DNA of 64,000 bases from Pseudidiomarina indica (GTDB lineage Bacteria > Pseudomonadota > Gammaproteobacteria > Enterobacterales > Alteromonadaceae): the NCBI RefSeq assembly GCF_900104245.1, contig NZ_FMXN01000003.1, forward strand, positions 160,459 through 224,458, read 5' to 3'. The position numbers were made by a program, and so were the translations under genes. The notes beneath the pieces are model-generated. The model was not told where the DNA came from and ran no database searches. It saw only the letters and a list, made by a program, of their open reading frames with translations. Shown piece by piece: positions 8,779 through 18,096 of this stretch (position 1 is its first letter; every line of letters starts with the position of its first letter).

Positions 8779-11700
8779 TTAGCCGTGCCGCTCTAAATGT
8801 TTGAGCAAGGCCTTTAGAGCGGCCGGTTTTATCGGTTTGGTCAGGAAGTGCAAACCGTAATGACGCGCGCGTTTGCGTACGTCATCGTCGCTCATGGCGG
8901 TTACCAGAGCCCCTTGCAAAGGTTGTTGCCAACGTTCGCGTAGCGCTGCGGCTAGGCTGAAACCATCATGCTCATCGTCGCCCAGTTGGTAATCTAGCAG
9001 GACGCCTCCGGGCGCTGGATGCCGGCTGGCGTAATCTAACGCTGTTGCGCTGCTGGTAAAGGTTTCAACCGTACACCCCCATTTTTCGAGCAGTGCTCGC
9101 AATGCGTTCAGGTTTTCAGCATCATCGTCGACACAGATCACCACCATGCCTGGATGCAGATCAGCGGTGTATTGGTGCGCTTGCTGTTTGGCAACCTGCG
9201 CCTCATCACCAATGGGCACTTGAACGGAAAAACAGCTGCCTTTGCCTTCTTGAGTACGCAGTTGCAGTTCACAACCTAATTGCTCACTCATTCGCTTCGC
9301 CACACTTAACCCTAATCCGACACCTTCAACACGAGATTGAGAGCCTCGATAGAAGGCATCAAAAATTCGTAGCTGCTGCGCGGCATGAATGCCTGGCCCG
9401 GTATCCCACACCGCAATTTTGAGTTCATCACCGCGTGCACGTACACCCAGCAGAACTTTGCCTTGGGGACGGTTGTACTTAATGGCATTGGATAAAAAGT
9501 TTTGAATGATCCGACGCAAGTAGGTCGGGTCAGTATAGACCACTCGATTCGGGTAGGGGCGTACCCGCAAGGTGACCCCTTGCTGTTCAGCCATGACACT
9601 ATATTCTTGGAGCAATGGGTCTAAAATGGTGCTGAGATGAATATTGCGGAAGTTCGGCTTCAGCGCTCCTTGTTCCATTTTCGCAATTTGCAATAAGGTG
9701 CTGAGTAGATGTTCGGTGGAAGAAAGTGCCGTATCCAGTTTCCCCAGCAGTTGGACATTGTGGGGATCCATGGTGCTCTCATCCACTGCAGACAGGTACA
9801 GACGTGCCGCATTCAATGGCTGGAGAATGTCATGGCTGGCAAGTGCCAAGAACCGAGTTTTAGAAGCATTGGCTTGCTGGGCTGCTTCGGTTGCTTTTTT
9901 AAGCTCAATTTCGACCCGTCGTCGCCGTTCTATTTCTTCCGTCAATTCATTATTGATTTCCCGGATTTTTTGCTGGCGCACGTCAATGCGTTGTTCTAAA
10001 TCGATATTTGCTTCTTGCAATGCTTGCTGCGTTTCCACGTGCTCGGTGATGTCCGTAAATGATGTTACGAAACCACCGTTCGGTAGTGGATTGCCCACCA
10101 TTTCAATCACTCGGCCATCACCACGGCGTCGAATAAACCGATGGGCAGAGCCCATTTGCATGTAATTTAATCGTTTTTCGACCAGTTCATCGATTTCACC
10201 AGGGCCGCATTCACCGCGTTCGGCGTTGAAGCGAATGAGTGTGGCAATGGGCTGACCGGGTTTGACCATGCCTGCGGGATAGTTGAACAGCTCTAAATAG
10301 CGTTTATTCCAGGCCACCAAACGTAATTCAGCATCAACGACCGAGATTCCTTGTGCAAGATTCTCGAGCGAGTTAAATAAAATGGCTTGTTGTGTTTTTA
10401 ATGCCAGGGTGGTGTCGTCGAAGAAGTTCACCACTTCTTCTAAATGCATGCGACGGTCGCGCAGCGCTGCCTCTACGAGAGAACGCGCGGTGGCGGCGCC
10501 AAGTACGCTGGTCAGCGCATGTTCGACGTACTCGATAAACGCAGGGGTGGCTAGGGCATGACCAGGAAGCACTCCAGTCGTGGTGTCGTTCGTTGGCGCA
10601 TCCGGCTCGGTAAAGTAACTCAGCAGTTGATAGGTACGCTGCTCTCCGACAAAGGTTTGCAGCAAGACGATAAGATCAGCATTGGTGGCCTGATGCGGGT
10701 ACGTCAACAAATGAGCTGTTCCTCGTACTCGTGGTTTAACAAACGCAGTGGCTTGAATGCGATCGATGAGCCGTGGCGGCGATAGCAAGGAAAACACCAG
10801 ATAGCATGCAAGGTTCACTGCCATACTGATTGCTGTGCCTTGGGTAATAATGCTGGTATCGTCTTGGGGCAGTGCGTTGAACATGGGCAGTGCCACGGTG
10901 AATCCCCAAGTTAGTAGACCAGCGATGAGACCGGCGTACACACCGCGCGCATGACCACGACGCCAATAAAGCCCACCCAGCATGGCGGGTAATAAATGAA
11001 GCACGACCGAAAATGCGAGTAATCCAATACTCACCAGCGCTGTTTCTGCGGCCCAAAAGTAATAGCATAAGTAGCTAAACAGCATGATCATGCCAATTGT
11101 AATACGGCGAATCTTTAGTAAATGAGGGCGAAAATTTACCGGGAGGTGACGTTTCCGCTGTAATAATATCGGCATGATGACATCATTACTGACCATGGTG
11201 CTGAGCGTGACCGAGGCAATGATCACCATGGCCGTCGCAGCCGAGAACCCGCCAATAAAAATAAACACAGCCAGCCAGGTTTGATCATGAAGAAGGGGCA
11301 ACTGCAAGGCGTAGGTATCACCGCTTACGTCACCGCCAAATAATAGCCCGCCGCTAATCGCGATTGGAATAATGGCGGATGCCACCAAAAATAAATACAA
11401 CGGGAAGCCCCAGCGCGCCGTTTTTAAATGATTCACTTCGGCATTGTCGACCACCAGAACGTGAAACTGGCGCGGTAAGCAAAGAATCACTCCCGCCGCC
11501 ATTAAGGTCTGCACAATAAAATCAAACTCAAACAAGGTTTGCCAACGCCATTGACTGGCAGAGGCTTCCAGCACATGTTGACTCAAACTGGTGGGGGACA
11601 GATCACGAAAAATAAGATAAGCCACCACGGCTGCGGTGACCAAGGCAATGAGTTTCACTGTAGATTCAACCGCAATGGCTAAGATCATGCCGCTTCGGTA

Positions 11701-12243
11701 TTCAGTCACTTCAATATGGCGAGTGCCAAATAACATGGCGAAGACCGCCATGATCACTGCTGCTCCGAGCTCGTTGATTGAAAATTGAGAAAGAGCGGAA
11801 CTGTCTGCAGTTAAGACCGTAAAAGCTGTGCCCACGGCTTTCAGTTGCAGGGCGATATAGGGAATGGTCGCCAAGGCGGTGATTAAGGTGACGAATAACG
11901 CTAAATGGCGCCGCTTGCCATAACGACTCGCAATAAAGTCAGCAATGGAAGTGACGTTTTGTTGCTTAGCGACACTCACTAGTTTTTCTAACAGCGAGTG
12001 CCCGAAAATAAATAATAGGAAGGGGCCTAATAAAATAGCTAAAAATGCCCACCCATCCGCTGCTGCATTCCCCACCGCGCCATAATAAGTCCAACTACTG
12101 CAATAAATCGCCAATGACATGCTATAGACGAAGGGGCGATAACTAATTTGGTTGGCAAGCGTGTTGGGCTTATCCCCCCAATGGGCCACGGTAAACAGCA
12201 GGGCCACATAGGTGAGTGATGCCACTATTAAGAGGAGCGTCAT
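8779..12243 (-). CDS. Hybrid sensor histidine kinase with N-terminal sodium/solute symporter domain
   Basis: A 1154-residue fusion. Residues about 1-490 form a sodium:solute-symporter-like (PutP/CbrA type) domain with about 13 membrane spans. Residues about 625-745 are a PAS domain (GISVVDAELRLVAWNKRYLELF), then a coiled coil, then a HisKA/HATPase_c kinase with the phosphorylated His804 in ASHDILQPLNAARL, the N box NAIKYN and the G boxes DTGPGI and GVGLGLSV. A receiver domain closes the protein (about 1025-1154) with acidic residues VDDD and phosphoacceptor Asp1084 (LLDYQLGDDEHDG). Family knowledge: CbrA-like proteins couple nutrient sensing or transport to a phosphorelay; the NahK/ErcS group shares the kinase and receiver layout. 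Ligand unknown; output probably passes to a separate regulator. Confidence 0.92.
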   Translation of the reverse strand: MTLLLIVASLTYVALLFTVAHWGDKPNTLANQISYRPFVYSMSLAIYCSSWTYYGAVGNAAADGWAFLAILLGPFLLFIFGHSLLEKLVSVAKQQNVTSIADFIASRYGKRRHLALFVTLITALATIPYIALQLKAVGTAFTVLTADSSALSQFSINELGAAVIMAVFAMLFGTRHIEVTEYRSGMILAIAVESTVKLIALVTAAVVAYLIFRDLSPTSLSQHVLEASASQWRWQTLFEFDFIVQTLMAAGVILCLPRQFHVLVVDNAEVNHLKTARWGFPLYLFLVASAIIPIAISGGLLFGGDVSGDTYALQLPLLHDQTWLAVFIFIGGFSAATAMVIIASVTLSTMVSNDVIMPILLQRKRHLPVNFRPHLLKIRRITIGMIMLFSYLCYYFWAAETALVSIGLLAFSVVLHLLPAMLGGLYWRRGHARGVYAGLIAGLLTWGFTVALPMFNALPQDDTSIITQGTAISMAVNLACYLVFSLLSPPRLIDRIQATAFVKPRVRGTAHLLTYPHQATNADLIVLLQTFVGEQRTYQLLSYFTEPDAPTNDTTTGVLPGHALATPAFIEYVEHALTSVLGAATARSLVEAALRDRRMHLEEVVNFFDDTTLALKTQQAILFNSLENLAQGISVVDAELRLVAWNKRYLELFNYPAGMVKPGQPIATLIRFNAERGECGPGEIDELVEKRLNYMQMGSAHRFIRRRGDGRVIEMVGNPLPNGGFVTSFTDITEHVETQQALQEANIDLEQRIDVRQQKIREINNELTEEIERRRRVEIELKKATEAAQQANASKTRFLALASHDILQPLNAARLYLSAVDESTMDPHNVQLLGKLDTALSSTEHLLSTLLQIAKMEQGALKPNFRNIHLSTILDPLLQEYSVMAEQQGVTLRVRPYPNRVVYTDPTYLRRIIQNFLSNAIKYNRPQGKVLLGVRARGDELKIAVWDTGPGIHAAQQLRIFDAFYRGSQSRVEGVGLGLSVAKRMSEQLGCELQLRTQEGKGSCFSVQVPIGDEAQVAKQQAHQYTADLHPGMVVICVDDDAENLNALRALLEKWGCTVETFTSSATALDYASRHPAPGGVLLDYQLGDDEHDGFSLAAALRERWQQPLQGALVTAMSDDDVRKRARHYGLHFLTKPIKPAALKALLKHLERHG

Positions 12244-12618
12244 GGCCTATCCGAATCCATTAAGTGAAAGCAATAATGGCTATTATGACATGCTCGGCGG
12301 AACATTGATAAAGTTCCTGTGATTAAATACCACTCAATTTAACAGGGTTCTTGACGATACAATCAATAATTTATAACATTTGATATAGGGCGTAGCATCT
12401 TGTCAACGCTTAGTTTCGAAAAAAAAACAAAAAAACCTTGTTTTTATGTGTTTACTAGGTTGCCGAGGGGAAAATTTTTGATTAGTATCGAGTACTGATC
12501 GATTGGTACTTATGAAATTTTAACGTTTCATACGTCTCGGTCGGAATGTGCACGATAGCGTTCACGTGCCGATTTTCAAAACCTAGTAAATCACTTTTAA
12601 GTGGTCCAGGGAGAAATT
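12244..12618. other. Divergent intergenic region upstream of TonB receptor
   Basis: 375 bases with no credible gene between the divergent kinase and TonB receptor. It is A/T-rich, with an A-tract stretch at about 12419-12437. Two small symmetric sites are visible: AGTAC and GTACT bracketing 12491-12510, and TATGAAA (12511-12517) with TTTCATA (12526-12532). A sigma70-like promoter is listed separately. The long leader suggests regulation of the receptor, but no known operator is recognised. Confidence 0.5.
12351..12379 (+). promoter_or_regulatory. Candidate sigma70 promoter of TonB receptor gene
   Basis: TTGACG (12351-12356) is followed after 17 bases by TAACAT (12374-12379); an overlapping TATAAC gives a 15-base spacer. 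It would leave a leader of about 230 bases before the start codon. Sequence-only prediction. Confidence 0.4.
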
Positions 12619-15414
12619 ATGTATACTAATAACAAATTAGCTAAGTCTGTTCGCTTGGCGTTGTTGTTCGGTGGTGCATCAATTGCCATGACCGGTACTG
12701 CGGTAGCGCAAGACCAGTCAGCCGAAGCACAAGCGGAACAAGCACAAGAGCGTATCCAAGTTACTGGTTCACGTTTGAACCGTACGGATATGGAAGGCGC
12801 ATTGCCAGTAACAGTCATCAGCCGCGACGATCTTGACGCGAGTGGTGACATCTCAGTTGCTGACTTCATGCGTGACACTAACTTCAACTCATTCGGTTCA
12901 TACCAATCAACCTCTGGTTCATCAGGTGGCGGTGCCGCTCAGGTGAGCTTACGTGGTTTGGGTGCTCAGCGTACGTTGATCTTGATCGACGGTCGTCGTG
13001 CTCCAACAACCCCAATCTTGGGTTCTGGTCAAGACTTGAACTCCATCCCAATGGCAGCAGTAGAGCGTATCGAAGTATTGTCTGACGGTGCTTCAGCGGT
13101 TTACGGTTCTGACGCGATCGGTGGTGTTGTGAACATCATCACTCGTAAAGACTTCGACGGTGTTAGCTTCACTTATGGCGTGGGTCGTCCGACTAACGAA
13201 GGTGGTGACACTGAAGAAATGAGCGTCTTGATTGGTAGTTCAAACGCGAAGAGCCGTGTCTTACTCGGTGCTTCAATGAACAGCCGTGACGTAATCTATA
13301 CCCGTGACCGTGATTACTGGTACTCACCAGATGCGCCAGGTTCCTCAGCCTACTCGAATAACTTCGGTATGATGCTGCCAATTAAAGATGATAACGATAA
13401 CATCATTGGTTATGAGCATGCGTCTAGTTTAGGTGCAACCAACCGCTTGAAACACCCTACCTTCGGTGCCGCTGTTCCAGGCTTGTGTACTAACGGTGAC
13501 GACAGTGACTTGTTCTATACCACAGGTATAATTGATGATGCTGAGAACATCAATACCATCACCTGTCAGTATAACCACAGTGCAACTTCTGCCAACTTGA
13601 CCAGCTCGAAGAACATTTCAATGTTCGGTCGTGGTGACTACAAAATCAACAACGACTGGAACGTGTACTTCAACGCAGCTCTGAACAAAACGAAGAGCTT
13701 CGGTCGTTTCGCAGCGTTACCTTCATCACCATGGCCAGGCGGTGCAATTGAAATTACTCCAGATAGCCCGAACCATCCAGGTAACCCAAATGGCTATAAC
13801 CCACACGCAACGGACCCGTACTATGCGGCATTAGCGGGTGACACTTTATCACTGTATCACCGCTTTGCATCATTAGGTCCACGTGACAACAACGTCGAAA
13901 ACACCACCACCAACTTTGCGGGTGGCTTCGAGGGAATGATTGGTAACGTTGGCTTAGACTTCGGTGTGCGTTATGTTGAATCACGTGCCATCAACTTAGG
14001 TGAAAACTATGTTGTTGCTGGTTTAGCACAGCCGTACATCACTAGTGGTGCTTACAACATCTACGACCCGTTCAACGTATATGATCCAGACACTGGTGTA
14101 GCCACTGGCGAAAGCCCAGTTGGTTTAGGTATGACTACCACCACCAACCGTGACATGTACTCAACAGTTAAAGAGTTCTACGTGAACAGCAACTTTGACT
14201 TGTGGGAAATGAATGCGGGCGTAGTTTCAGCCGCTGTTGGTGCTGAGTACCGTGAAGAAACCTACCAAGATAAGTATGACTTATTGTCAGCATCTGGTCA
14301 GGTATCAGGTTCATCAGGTGCTTCTGCACGTGGTGAGCGTGACGTGACTGCATTCTACGGTGAAATGTTGTTACCAGTATTGGATACCTTAGACGTTGAA
14401 TTAGCGGGCCGTTTTGACCGTTACAGCGACTACGGTAGCGACTTCTCACCTAAAGTGGCAGTTCGCTGGCGTCCAACCGACACCTTATTGATCCGTGGTT
14501 CGTGGGGTGAGGGTTTCCGTGCTCCAACACTACGTGACATGAGCTTAGAGCCTGCGTTCTCTGCAACATACACCAGCGACGAAGCTACTTGTGTTGCGTT
14601 AACTGGTGCATCGTGTGTAGGCGCTTCTAACGTTCAGGTTAACACTTACAGTATGGGTAACGTAAACCTGAAATCAGAAAACTCTGAGCAGCTTGGTTTA
14701 GGTATTGTCTGGGAAGCGACTGATTGGTTGAACATGAGTGTCGACTACTACGACATCGAAATCACCAACAGTATCACCAGCGTATCAATGGCGACGATCG
14801 TGAGCTGCTTACGTGGCTTAACCTCTGTGTGTCCAGATGGTTTGACGCGGTTTACTGAAGGAACACCAATTCCTAACCCAGCATTGGGTCTGGGTGCAGC
14901 GTTCGCGGGTAACGACGTGAATGCAGCCATCGTTGGTGCTCAAACGGGTTACGTAAACATCGGTGTTATCGAAACTGATGGTTTTGACTTCAACGCACGC
15001 ACCAACTTCGATTTAGGTTGGGGTCGTTTAAGCAATAACTTCCAAGTCAGTATCGTAAATAACTATTCAAGCAATAACGGTGCTAACGCTGTTGGTGAAT
15101 ATGGTTATCCGAAAATCCGTGCGAACTTGAACAACGGTTTGCAAGTGGGTGACTTCTCTGTGAACTGGAACATCAACTACATGGATAGCCAGACGGAAAC
15201 CCTTCAGAACGGTACGAACCATATCCCAAGCTGGACCATCCACAACCTGCAAGTTAACTACAATGCTCCGTGGAACGGTACCTTCACATTGGGTGTAAAC
15301 AACTTGTTTGACCGTGATCCAGCAGATGCTCATCTGCACGGTACAAGCTATGATTACTACCTGTACAACCCGTGGGGTCGTGTACCATACTTCCGTTATA
15401 CTCAAAACTTCTAA
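12619..15414 (+). CDS. TonB-dependent outer membrane receptor
   Basis: A 931-residue outer membrane receptor. The ATG at 12619 lies behind CCAGGGAG; it opens a signal peptide ending near AVAQD (about residue 31). The mature N-terminus carries the segment ERIQVTGSRLNRTD, typical of the large receptor group of Xanthomonadales and Alteromonadales in which the TonB-contact region precedes the plug. The plug (about 55-170) has VSLRGLGAQRTLILIDGRR and GSDAIGGVVNIIT. The rest is a beta barrel ending in a terminal Phe (YFRYTQNF), the usual outer membrane assembly signal. Imports an unknown ligand with TonB energy; the downstream S9 peptidase suggests peptides (inference). It ends before a strong terminator. 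Confidence 0.93.
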   Translation: MYTNNKLAKSVRLALLFGGASIAMTGTAVAQDQSAEAQAEQAQERIQVTGSRLNRTDMEGALPVTVISRDDLDASGDISVADFMRDTNFNSFGSYQSTSGSSGGGAAQVSLRGLGAQRTLILIDGRRAPTTPILGSGQDLNSIPMAAVERIEVLSDGASAVYGSDAIGGVVNIITRKDFDGVSFTYGVGRPTNEGGDTEEMSVLIGSSNAKSRVLLGASMNSRDVIYTRDRDYWYSPDAPGSSAYSNNFGMMLPIKDDNDNIIGYEHASSLGATNRLKHPTFGAAVPGLCTNGDDSDLFYTTGIIDDAENINTITCQYNHSATSANLTSSKNISMFGRGDYKINNDWNVYFNAALNKTKSFGRFAALPSSPWPGGAIEITPDSPNHPGNPNGYNPHATDPYYAALAGDTLSLYHRFASLGPRDNNVENTTTNFAGGFEGMIGNVGLDFGVRYVESRAINLGENYVVAGLAQPYITSGAYNIYDPFNVYDPDTGVATGESPVGLGMTTTTNRDMYSTVKEFYVNSNFDLWEMNAGVVSAAVGAEYREETYQDKYDLLSASGQVSGSSGASARGERDVTAFYGEMLLPVLDTLDVELAGRFDRYSDYGSDFSPKVAVRWRPTDTLLIRGSWGEGFRAPTLRDMSLEPAFSATYTSDEATCVALTGASCVGASNVQVNTYSMGNVNLKSENSEQLGLGIVWEATDWLNMSVDYYDIEITNSITSVSMATIVSCLRGLTSVCPDGLTRFTEGTPIPNPALGLGAAFAGNDVNAAIVGAQTGYVNIGVIETDGFDFNARTNFDLGWGRLSNNFQVSIVNNYSSNNGANAVGEYGYPKIRANLNNGLQVGDFSVNWNINYMDSQTETLQNGTNHIPSWTIHNLQVNYNAPWNGTFTLGVNNLFDRDPADAHLHGTSYDYYLYNPWGRVPYFRYTQNF

Positions 15415-15434
15415 TCGAGTTGTATAACGAAACG

Positions 15435-15460
15435 GTCTAACCTGCTACGGTGGGTTAGAC
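15435..15460 (+). other. Stem-loop after TonB receptor gene
   Basis: GTCTAACC (15435-15442) and GGTTAGAC (15453-15460) form an 8 bp stem around a 10-base loop just before the terminator. It may protect the 3' end of the mRNA or be part of a double terminator. Confidence 0.5.
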
Positions 15461-15464
15461 ACTT

Positions 15465-15502
15465 AAAAGCCTAGTTTCGATTGCTCGAAGCTAGGCTTTT
15501 TT
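15465..15502 (+). terminator. Intrinsic terminator after TonB receptor gene
   Basis: A 16-base stem (15465-15480 with 15485-15500, one G.U pair) around the tetraloop TTGC, followed by a T-run. Only about 30 bases separate it from the S9 peptidase start, so transcription of the peptidase either reads through or starts within or after this hairpin. Confidence 0.88.
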
Positions 15503-15528
15503 ATTGATACGAACAATGGTGAAGCATC

Positions 15529-17487
15529 ATGGTGATGAAACAATGGATGAAAGGACTGCGCCTTAGTTTAATTGCGCTGTTATTGAGTACACCTATGGCG
15601 GTGATGGCTGATGCTAAGCAGCTGGCTCCGCCTACGGATGTGCGCGACTACTTTTCTAATAACGGTTATAAAAATATGGTGATATCACCGAACGGTAAGT
15701 ACTTCATCGTGCATGCGGATGCCGGAGATCGTGACCGTTTGGTGGTGATTGACCGAAAAAATAATCAACCTAAAAGTAGTTTCGAGGTGGGGAAGAATAA
15801 ACGCATTTCAGGTGTTCATTGGGTCACCGATGAGCGTTTTATTTTCCAAGGGCGCACCCGAGTCGGCTTGTATGATGATAAAGAGGGTTTGCCGAATTTA
15901 TATGCTGCCAATGCGAATGGTCGGCAGCGCAAAGAAATATTCACCAGTGATGTCGCGGCCTTTGAAGTTTTAAGTTTGCTCCCAGATGATCCCCAGCACA
16001 TCCTGATTTCACGGTATTTTTGGCGCGATGGCGGAATGCCAAAATCCTACCTCCTAAACGTTCACGATGGACGTTTACACTACCAAGCCGATCAACCTGA
16101 AAACGCGCGTGCGCTGTTCGCTGATAACGCAGGTAACTTGCGTTTAAGTGCGTTTTATGAAGAAAAAAAGAATGATGAATTTGGCAAAGGAAAATCTGAA
16201 TTCTATTTCAAACGCCTGAATCATGAGACTTGGGAACGAGTTAGTTTAGATGAATTTAAACCAGGTGATTCACTACGTTTGGTAGGCTTCAGTGATGACA
16301 ACCGCTATGCCTATTTCTTTTCTGATATGGGTTCGGATGTTCAAGAAGTCTTTGAATTCGACACGGTTGACGTCAAAATTAGGCCCATTACGCAAGGTAA
16401 TATTGTTGATCCGGACCAGCTAATCTGGGGGCTGGATGGTAGCCTTGTCGGCGTTGAATTTACCCCAAGTAAAATTGAGCGGACTTACCTTGACGATAAC
16501 TTTTCAGCCAAGCTCATCCAGGGCATTACTCATGCATTTGGCGAGCAACGGGTGATTATTGCTAGCGCTACGCGTGACCAAAAACTGGCGGTGATGCTGG
16601 TGTATTCGGATCAGAATCCCGGTGAGTTTTATTTGTTTAACACCGAAACCTTCGAAGCCAAATTTATTGCGAGTCGGTTAAATGGCATTGATCAAAAACT
16701 GATGTCACCCATGGAACCGTTCTCGCTAGAAGCTCGTGATGGGGTGACCCTCAATGGTTATTTAACCTTACCTAAATTCCGTGCTGATAACACCACCAAG
16801 CCACCGCTGATTGTTAAGGTTCATGGGGGCCCTCATGGGGTTCGGGATTACTGGGGGTTTGACCATGAAAACCAATACCTTGCAGCTCATGGTTTTGCTG
16901 TGTTGCAGGTAAACTTCCGCGGATCCGGCGGCTATGGCCGTGAGTTTTTACAAAGCGGTTATCGCCAATGGGGGCGAAAAATGCAAGATGACGTGACGGA
17001 CGCGACCTTATGGGCCATTGAGCAGGGTTACGCCGATGCGGACAAAATTTGCATTTATGGAGGAAGCTATGGCGGCTATGCGGCGTTAATGGGGGTTATC
17101 CGTGAGCCGGATTTGTACCAATGTGCCGTTGGTTACGTTGGTGTCTATTCCTTACCAAATATGTATGAGGATGGCGACACGGCGGGGAATGCGAGTGCCG
17201 AACGGTACTTAACCCTTGCCATTGGGCGTGACCAAGAAGAATTGCGGGCGAACTCGCCGGCTTTCTTAGCGAATCGTATTAAGGTGCCGGTATTTTTAGT
17301 GCATGGAAGTGAAGATGTTCGGGTTCCAATGAGCCATTATCATGCGTTGGAGAAAGCCTTTAAGGAACATGGCGTCACTTATGAAACCATGGTACGCAAA
17401 GAAGGGCACGGCTTTGAAAAAGAAGAAAACAAGTTTGACTTGTATCCTCGGTTAGTCGAGTTTTTCCAGAAGCATATGGGGAATTAA
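15529..17487 (+). CDS. S9 family (prolyl oligopeptidase-type) peptidase
   Basis: A 652-residue serine peptidase with an N-terminal signal peptide (about 1-28, LSTPMAVMADA), so it is probably periplasmic. A beta-propeller occupies about residues 40-390, followed by an alpha/beta hydrolase domain (about 400-650) with the catalytic triad Ser513 (YGGSYGGYA), Asp596 (HGSEDVRVP) and His627 (KEGHGFE). The HGGPHG motif near 430 forms the oxyanion region. Substrates are expected to be short peptides, possibly dipeptidyl or acylaminoacyl release. It lies just downstream of the TonB receptor, fitting import and trimming of peptides. An ATG at 15535 is an equally good start, two codons shorter. Confidence 0.92.
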   Translation: MVMKQWMKGLRLSLIALLLSTPMAVMADAKQLAPPTDVRDYFSNNGYKNMVISPNGKYFIVHADAGDRDRLVVIDRKNNQPKSSFEVGKNKRISGVHWVTDERFIFQGRTRVGLYDDKEGLPNLYAANANGRQRKEIFTSDVAAFEVLSLLPDDPQHILISRYFWRDGGMPKSYLLNVHDGRLHYQADQPENARALFADNAGNLRLSAFYEEKKNDEFGKGKSEFYFKRLNHETWERVSLDEFKPGDSLRLVGFSDDNRYAYFFSDMGSDVQEVFEFDTVDVKIRPITQGNIVDPDQLIWGLDGSLVGVEFTPSKIERTYLDDNFSAKLIQGITHAFGEQRVIIASATRDQKLAVMLVYSDQNPGEFYLFNTETFEAKFIASRLNGIDQKLMSPMEPFSLEARDGVTLNGYLTLPKFRADNTTKPPLIVKVHGGPHGVRDYWGFDHENQYLAAHGFAVLQVNFRGSGGYGREFLQSGYRQWGRKMQDDVTDATLWAIEQGYADADKICIYGGSYGGYAALMGVIREPDLYQCAVGYVGVYSLPNMYEDGDTAGNASAERYLTLAIGRDQEELRANSPAFLANRIKVPVFLVHGSEDVRVPMSHYHALEKAFKEHGVTYETMVRKEGHGFEKEENKFDLYPRLVEFFQKHMGN

Positions 17488-17523
17488 CCTTCCCCATTTT
17501 CTCACCCCGAGAATTGTAGCCAC

Positions 17524-17551
17524 AAAAAAACCAGCCGTAGCTGGTTTTTTT
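17524..17551. terminator. Bidirectional terminator between S9 peptidase and rpsT
   Basis: CCAGC (17531-17535) and GCTGG (17540-17544) form a short stem with loop CGTA, flanked by seven A on one side and seven T on the other, so it can end transcripts of both convergent genes. Confidence 0.85.
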
Positions 17552-17570
17552 ATGTGCTGTTGACAGCAGA

Positions 17571-17831
17571 TTACATTGCAACGATTTTCGCTGCTAAACG
17601 GCTCTTGTGACGAGCAGCTTTGTTCTTTGCGATTAAACCTTTGGTTGCATAGCGATCAAGTACCGGTTGAAGGCTAGCAAATGCCTGCTGTGCAGTCGCT
17701 TTATCGCCTGCTTCAATAGCGGCAATTACTTTCTTCATCAGGGTACGCATCATTGAGCGACGGCTCGCGTTGTGGCGACGGTTTTTTTCCGCTTGAACCG
17801 CACGCTTTTTAGCAGACTTAATATTTGCCAA
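17571..17831 (-). CDS. rpsT: 30S ribosomal protein S20
   Basis: An 86-residue basic protein beginning [23 protein letters not shown], clearly S20, a 16S rRNA-binding protein of the 30S subunit. The start codon is TTG (complement of 17829-17831), preceded by TAGGAG on the minus strand. A UUG start is also known for rpsT of Escherichia coli, where it is part of autoregulation at translation (family knowledge). A matching promoter with a GC-rich discriminator lies about 90 bases upstream. Confidence 0.98.
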   Translation of the reverse strand: MANIKSAKKRAVQAEKNRRHNASRRSMMRTLMKKVIAAIEAGDKATAQQAFASLQPVLDRYATKGLIAKNKAARHKSRLAAKIVAM

Positions 17832-17925
17832 GGTGAACTCCTAAAATTCGTTGTCTTTGTCTTAGTGCGTTAATACACATTCATGCATGTTCATGCAAAA
17901 GTGCAATAGGTTTTCTAGGGCGGGG

Positions 17926-17954
17926 AATATGCCTGTTTTTTGACTTGAAGTCAA
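17926..17954 (-). promoter_or_regulatory. Candidate rpsT promoter
   Basis: On the minus strand TTGACT (17954-17949), a 17-base spacer and CATATT (17931-17926), followed by the GC-rich discriminator CCCCGCCC. Such discriminators are typical of stringently controlled ribosomal promoters (established). The TTGACT forms one arm of a 7-base inverted repeat at 17940-17954. Confidence 0.55.
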
Positions 17955-18096
17955 CCCTGATATTCACTATTCCTGTATGCCTACGCCTAAAAATACATTA
18001 TGATTTGATCTATCAGTCAGAATAAATAGTACCGATGATAGGATACCCTCGCTGGTCGATGACAGCAATTCATTGGTCCATAATATTGAGGTTAAA

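Noticed and set aside
12417..12450. A-tract and later T-rich run that could be a bidirectional terminator
   Set aside because: The only pairing is A/T (AAAAACAA with TTGTTTTT) with no GC core, and it lies far from both gene ends.
17940..17954. 7-base inverted repeat TTGACTT-G-AAGTCAA as an operator for murJ
   Set aside because: One arm is explained as the -35 of the rpsT promoter on the minus strand; no -10 at proper spacing exists on the plus strand.
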